From Candidatus Neoanaerotignum tabaqchaliae (GTDB lineage: Bacteria; Bacillota; Clostridia; Lachnospirales; Anaerotignaceae), in contig CAJFUS010000020.1 in NCBI GenBank assembly GCA_904420235.1, positions 1-33,612 of the forward strand: a stretch of DNA of 33,612 bases, given 5' to 3'. Each line of letters opens with the position of its first letter. Within the stretch, counting starts at the first letter, position 1. The notes beneath the pieces were generated by a model. It was not told where the DNA came from. It saw nothing but the letters and a program-made list of their open reading frames with translations, and did no database searches. Shown here in pieces: positions 29,099-33,612 of the stretch. Made by a program: the position numbers and the translations under genes.

Positions 29099-29632
29099 TT
29101 AAACAGGAACATACTTTATAAATTTGGCCGGATTTCCGCCAACAACAGCATTTTCCTCAACATCTTTAGTAACAACGCTTCCAGCGGCTATAACGGCGTT
29201 GTTTCCTATGGTTACTCCGCCAAGTATAACAGAGCTTCCTCCAATCCATACATTGTCTCCAATCAAAACAGGCCGTGCGTATCCGCTTTCATTTCTTCCA
29301 TAAGGCAAAAGCTGATGTCCCGCCGTATATATAGATACATTCGGCGCTATAAGGCAGTTATCGCCAATACGAACCTCCGCCATATCCAATATCGTTAAAT
29401 TATATGCGGCGTAAAAATTATCTCCCACATGTATATTCTTTCCAATATCGCAGTAAAACTGAGGATGGATACTTAAATTTTTTCCGGCGCTGCCAAAAAG
29501 CTCTCTGAAAATTTTCTCATGCGCGTCAAAATCGGTATAATCCGAGTTTTTAAGCCGATTAAGAAGTTTAAGGGCTCTTGAAGTTTTTTCTTTAAGCTCA
29601 TCAGTGCCTCTTTTATAATAAATCTTTTCCAA
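29099..29632 (-). CDS. Sugar O-acetyltransferase (maltose/galactoside acetyltransferase family)
   Basis: 177 aa left-handed beta-helix: FYCDIGKNIHVGDNFYAAYNLTILDMAEVRIGDNCLIAPNVSIYTAGHQL, IGDNVWIGGSSVILGGVTIGNNAVIAAGSVVTKDV. Confidence 0.93.
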   Translation of the reverse strand: MEKIYYKRGTDELKEKTSRALKLLNRLKNSDYTDFDAHEKIFRELFGSAGKNLSIHPQFYCDIGKNIHVGDNFYAAYNLTILDMAEVRIGDNCLIAPNVSIYTAGHQLLPYGRNESGYARPVLIGDNVWIGGSSVILGGVTIGNNAVIAAGSVVTKDVEENAVVGGNPAKFIKYVPV

Positions 29633-29654
29633 AAGTTTTCACCCCTCTGCAAAA

Positions 29655-29676
29655 AAGCCGGCTTTTGGGCCGGCTT
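29655..29676 (-). terminator. Terminator of dnaB
   Basis: Minus strand AAGCCGGC-CCAAAA-GCCGGCTT followed by TTTT. Confidence 0.85.
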
Positions 29677-29689
29677 AAATAAAAACTAA

Positions 29690-31045
29690 TTAAAAATTTC
29701 TAACCATATTGGCAAATTTTGTATATTGCCCAAGCCACATAAGGTCTACCGTTCCCGTCGGACCGTTCCTTTGCTTGGCTATTATAAGCTCAGCTTGATT
29801 CTTCTTTTCCGTATCGGGGAAATAGTACTCGTCCCTATAAAGAAAAGTAACCACATCGGCGTCCTGTTCTATGGCTCCAGATTCTCTAAGGTCTGACAAC
29901 ATAGGTCTGTGGTCGGTTCTTGTTTCGCAAGCCCTGCTTAACTGTGAAAGAGCTATAACTGGGGCATTCATTTCCCTTGCCACAGCCTTAAGCGCCCTTG
30001 ATATTTCTGATATTTCCTGCTGGCGGGACTCCGTTTTAGAATCAGAACTCATAAGCTGAAGATAATCTATAAGTATAAGACCTATTCCACGCTCCAGTTT
30101 AAGCTTTCTGCATTTTGCCCTTATGTCCATAGGCGACACTCCAGGGGTATCGTCTATATATATTTCAGCCTGAGAAAGGGGTCCTATTGCCTGTATAAGC
30201 TTAGGCCAATCCTCATCGGCAAGCTCGCCGGTTCTAAGTTTCTGGGCGTCAACCATAGCTTCTGAACAAAGCATACGGTTAACAAGCTGTTCCTTCGACA
30301 TTTCCAAAGAAAATATGGCAACAGGCACATTGTTTCTTATGGCTGCATTTTGGGCTATATTAAGGGCAAAAGCTGTTTTTCCCATAGACGGCCTTGCGGC
30401 TATCAATATTAAATCAGAAGGCTGAAGTCCGGCCGTTTTCATATCAAAATCGGCAAAGCCAGTTGGAACGCCCGTAAGCTTTCCCTTATTTTTGTAGATA
30501 TCCTCTATACGCTCAAAAGCCGAAACCGCCACATCTCGTACATGGAATATGCCGCTTGAGCTTCGGCCTTCCATTACATTAAATATTCCCTGCTCTGCCC
30601 TGTCTAATATGTTGTTTATTGTATCGTTTCCCTCAAAGCATTGCTGGGTTATATCGCCGGCAGTTTTTATAAGCTCCCTTAAAACCGCCTTATCTTTAAC
30701 TATCTTGGCGTAATTCTTTATGTTTACCGAACTTCCAACAGAAGAGGCAACCTGTCCTATATAGGCCACGCCTCCAACCTGTTCAAAAACGCCTCTTTCC
30801 TCCAGACGGTTTTTAATTGTTATAATATCTATCGGCTCGCCCTTGGCAAATAAATCCAGAGCCGCCTCAAATATAAGCTTGTTGTCAGGCCTGTAAAAAT
30901 CGTCGGCTTTCAAAATTTCCATTGCCGTCGAAACAGCCTCACGGTCAATAAACATAGAGCTTAAAACGGCGCGTTCAGCCTCTGCGTCATGGGGCGGCGT
31001 TTTTTGGAAGTAAGAGAGGGACTGCCCGCTTTCTTCCATTTTCAT
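29690..31045 (-). CDS. dnaB: Replicative DNA helicase
   Basis: 451 aa; PPHDAEAERAVLSSMF, LILIAARPSMGKTAFALNIAQNAA, LILIDYLQLM, LSDLRESGAIEQDADVV. Confidence 0.97.
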   Translation of the reverse strand: MKMEESGQSLSYFQKTPPHDAEAERAVLSSMFIDREAVSTAMEILKADDFYRPDNKLIFEAALDLFAKGEPIDIITIKNRLEERGVFEQVGGVAYIGQVASSVGSSVNIKNYAKIVKDKAVLRELIKTAGDITQQCFEGNDTINNILDRAEQGIFNVMEGRSSSGIFHVRDVAVSAFERIEDIYKNKGKLTGVPTGFADFDMKTAGLQPSDLILIAARPSMGKTAFALNIAQNAAIRNNVPVAIFSLEMSKEQLVNRMLCSEAMVDAQKLRTGELADEDWPKLIQAIGPLSQAEIYIDDTPGVSPMDIRAKCRKLKLERGIGLILIDYLQLMSSDSKTESRQQEISEISRALKAVAREMNAPVIALSQLSRACETRTDHRPMLSDLRESGAIEQDADVVTFLYRDEYYFPDTEKKNQAELIIAKQRNGPTGTVDLMWLGQYTKFANMVRNF

Positions 31046-31067
31046 CAGCCCTCCTTTTTAAATCTTT

Positions 31068-31514
31068 TTATCCTTCCGAAATAACAACCGTAATCTCTGC
31101 GCTTACCTCTGGATGAAGTTTTGCCGTAACATGTCTTGTGCCAACCATTTTAATAGGGTCGGCTATAACTATTTTTTTCTTGTCAACCTTAAGACCGGTC
31201 TGCTCCTCAATGGCAGCCGATATTTCCTTATTTGTAACAGAGCCGAATACCCTTCCATTGTCTCCTGTTTTAACCGAAACATTCACTTTAACACTCTCAA
31301 GCTTTGCGGCAAGCTCTTTAGCTGCGGCAAGCTCCTGTGCTTTTCTCTTTTCCTCGGCCATTTTCTGAAGCTTAAGATTATTCAAATTATCATTTGTGGC
31401 TTCAACAGCTAATTTTTTTGGTATAAGGAAATTGTTGGCATATCCGTCGCTGGCATTTACAAGCTGTCCTTTTTTTCCAGCACCCTTAACATCTTGAAGA
31501 AGTATTACTTTCAT
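31068..31514 (-). CDS. rplI: 50S ribosomal protein L9 (bL9)
   Basis: [40 protein letters not shown]; second ATG (31514) has better RBS spacing (ggaggt) than 31520. Confidence 0.96.
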   Translation of the reverse strand: MKVILLQDVKGAGKKGQLVNASDGYANNFLIPKKLAVEATNDNLNNLKLQKMAEEKRKAQELAAAKELAAKLESVKVNVSVKTGDNGRVFGSVTNKEISAAIEEQTGLKVDKKKIVIADPIKMVGTRHVTAKLHPEVSAEITVVISEG

Positions 31515-32688
31515 TTTCATCTACCTCCAGCAAATATTCATCAACTGCTTCTTTAAGCAGCTCTTCTACATTTAAAATACTTTTTCCCTCAAACTGCGCT
31601 CCCGCCATGGCGCTGTGGCCGCCACCGCCTACTTTTTTAAGTATGGCCTGAACGTCAACATCTCCGTTGCTTCTAGCGCTTACATATACCATGCCTGAGT
31701 ATTGGCACAAAACAAACGACGCCTTTACACCCTTAACGCCCAGAAGTTCGTCAGCCGCCCTTGCGCAGGCAAGATATATATTTTTATGACTCTCCTCACA
31801 CTTTGAGAATATAATTCCATCTTTATATATAACAGAGTTCTCAACCGCACCTGCCTTAGCTCTCTCAAGACGCATTGTGCTTTTAAAAAGGTTACGCACA
31901 ACTGAGCTGTCGGCGCCGCAGCGGCAAAGATAAGCCGCCGTTAAAAATACATGCTCTCCCGAATTAACGCCAAAATCCCTTGTGTCAACCACAATACCAG
32001 CCAACATGGCCTCAGCCTCAACGGGACGTATATATATGTTAAGGTCCATCAATATAGAAGCTACAATCTCGCATGTAGAGGAATACTCGGTTTTAACACA
32101 AACAATATCAGCCTTGGCAATATCGTCAAAACCGTTTTTGTGGTGGTCTATTATAAGCCTCTTTCCAGCTTTTTCATATATTTCATATTTTTCGATAATG
32201 TCTTTTGAATGCGTGTCAAGTACTACAACAAGAGAATTTTCACTTACCATGCTGTCAGCCTTATGTGCCGGTATAAATACTCCGTCATAAGCCCCATCTA
32301 TAAGGAATTTGTCATATATGTCTTTAACCGCAAACACATCAATGCCCATAACAATAAAGCATTTCTTTTTATGTTTGCGGCATAGGGCATAAATTCCAGC
32401 GCAGGCACCGAAGCTATCAAAATCAGCTCTTTTGTGCCCCATTAAAAATACATTTTCCGCCTTTTTAACAATATTTTCTATCTCCGCAGATATTTCTTCA
32501 TTTTTAATATTGACAGGCTGCAAAAAACCTATTGCCCCGAACAAAGCCGCAGCCAGTAAAAATAAACACCCTGCTAAATAATATGATATGTCATACCTAA
32601 AAACAAAGCATACCGCGGAAATTAAAATAAATACTGCAAAAGCGGTTTTTGAAACAGCACCCGATGGAAAATGGAACATTTTTTTCAT
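31486..32688 (-). CDS. Short GdpP-like DHH/DHHA1 phosphodiesterase with two N-terminal TM segments
   Basis: [53 protein letters not shown] motifs; gene order DHH-rplI-dnaB matches gdpP loci; no PAS/GGDEF-sized region. Start at 32688 preferred (gcggagg upstream); track ORF runs to 32709. Confidence 0.9.
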   Translation of the reverse strand: MKKMFHFPSGAVSKTAFAVFILISAVCFVFRYDISYYLAGCLFLLAAALFGAIGFLQPVNIKNEEISAEIENIVKKAENVFLMGHKRADFDSFGACAGIYALCRKHKKKCFIVMGIDVFAVKDIYDKFLIDGAYDGVFIPAHKADSMVSENSLVVVLDTHSKDIIEKYEIYEKAGKRLIIDHHKNGFDDIAKADIVCVKTEYSSTCEIVASILMDLNIYIRPVEAEAMLAGIVVDTRDFGVNSGEHVFLTAAYLCRCGADSSVVRNLFKSTMRLERAKAGAVENSVIYKDGIIFSKCEESHKNIYLACARAADELLGVKGVKASFVLCQYSGMVYVSARSNGDVDVQAILKKVGGGGHSAMAGAQFEGKSILNVEELLKEAVDEYLLEVDENESNTSSRC

Positions 32689-32702
32689 TCCACAAGCCTC
32701 CG

Positions 32703-33527
32703 CTACCATTTTATTATGTCATAAGTTCCCAAGAGTTTAAAGAAATTTGTTTTTCTTTCCAGCATTTTAAGGGCGTCAATTCTGTCATTTATGTTATCAC
32801 ACTCCAAGTCTATATAAAATATATAGGCTCCAAGATGGTCCTTCATTGGTCTTGACTCTATTTTAGTAAGGTTTATGTCCCATATAGACAATATATCAAG
32901 GGCTTTATACAGCTCTCCCGGTTTGTGGTCTATTGAAAAAACAAGACTTGTTTTTCCTTTTCTTGTTATGCCGGTATCCTGCTTTGAAACCGCAAAAAAC
33001 CTTGTTTCATTGTGGCTTTTATCCTGTATGCCTTTTTCAACTATACTAAGTCCATAAATCTCAGCCGCCGATTCAGTTGAAACAGCAAAATAATTTTTAT
33101 CGCTTTCACTTACAATTTTTGCCGCCTCAGAGTTTGACAAGACCTGAATTGTCTCAACATTTTCATAATGTTCCTCAAGATATTTTCGGCACTGTGCAAG
33201 AGACTGAGGGTGCGAGAATATTTTTTCCGGATATTTGCCCACACATTCTGCACGAGTCATTAAATTGTGGCGTATAGGCACTGTAATCTCCGCCTTAATA
33301 AAAAGCTCTACATCAAATATAAGAGAATCCAGCGTAAAATTAACAGTTCCTTCTATGGAATTTTCAAAAGGCACAACGCCCTCGTCAACATCGCCGTTCT
33401 CAACGGCCTTAAGCACGTCCGTTATTTTAGAAAAGGGCACAATATCACATACTCCCGCGTTTTTGGCATATTTAACGGCCGCCATTTGAGAAAATGTTCC
33501 CTCAGGCCCAAGATAGCCTATCTTCAT
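32703..33527 (-). CDS. pheA: Prephenate dehydratase
   Basis: MKIGYLGPEGTFSQMAAVKY, VPFENSIEGTVNFTLD, HPQSLAQCRKYLEEHY, HNETRFFAVSK, SLVFSIDHKPGELYKALDILSIWDINLTKIESRP. Confidence 0.96.
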   Translation of the reverse strand: MKIGYLGPEGTFSQMAAVKYAKNAGVCDIVPFSKITDVLKAVENGDVDEGVVPFENSIEGTVNFTLDSLIFDVELFIKAEITVPIRHNLMTRAECVGKYPEKIFSHPQSLAQCRKYLEEHYENVETIQVLSNSEAAKIVSESDKNYFAVSTESAAEIYGLSIVEKGIQDKSHNETRFFAVSKQDTGITRKGKTSLVFSIDHKPGELYKALDILSIWDINLTKIESRPMKDHLGAYIFYIDLECDNINDRIDALKMLERKTNFFKLLGTYDIIKW

Positions 33528-33541
33528 ACTCAAAAAATCAC

Positions 33542-33612
33542 CTAACCTGAAAATTTATCATTACTATCGCCATAAACAGCATTCATTTTTTGCCTTATGT
33601 CACAGCTAATTT
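33542..33612 (-). CDS. Possible C-terminal fragment of an upstream gene cut by the window edge
   Basis: Open minus-strand frame ...ISCDIRQKMNAVYGDSNDKFSG* ending just upstream of pheA. Confidence 0.3.
   Translation of the reverse strand, partial: ISCDIRQKMNAVYGDSNDKFSG

Noticed and set aside
1-33612. CRISPR arrays, tRNA/rRNA genes, transposases, prophage or defence modules
   Set aside because: No direct repeats with spacers, no recognisable RNA genes and no mobile or defence proteins were seen among the ORFs.

Overview
This 33.6 kb window looks like an ordinary low-GC Clostridia (Lachnospirales-like) chromosome segment, not an obvious mobile or defence island. I support about 30 CDSs. They include a MATE transporter, MarR + MFS, wecB/mnaA, a DUF1858 protein, a cyclase-family protein, beta-carbonic anhydrase, a ROK kinase, NUDIX, a NimA-like protein, NADP-IDH, a 4HBT thioesterase, a DtxR-like regulator, an HD hydrolase and cysK. 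They continue with a histidine kinase/response regulator pair, a GntP permease, trmL, a Fur/PerR regulator, a CoA-transferase, exonuclease III, dCMP deaminase, an MPN-like/LysM protein, pgi, a polysaccharide deacetylase, a 56-aa ferredoxin absent from the ORF track, an AI-2E transporter, an acetyltransferase, and the cluster pheA - short gdpP - rplI - dnaB. I saw no rRNA, tRNA, CRISPR array, transposase or phage module. Items most worth checking: (1) a promoter-leader-terminator structure before the MATE gene that fits a guanidine-IV (mepA) type riboswitch; (2) a GdpP-like DHH/DHHA1 phosphodiesterase that lacks the PAS and GGDEF region; (3) a membrane protein joining a degenerate MPN/JAMM-like domain to LysM; (4) a predicted lipoprotein whose good start codon is out of frame by one base in an A7 tract. 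I found no convincing wholly new multi-gene system. All family names come from motif recognition by eye, without database searches.
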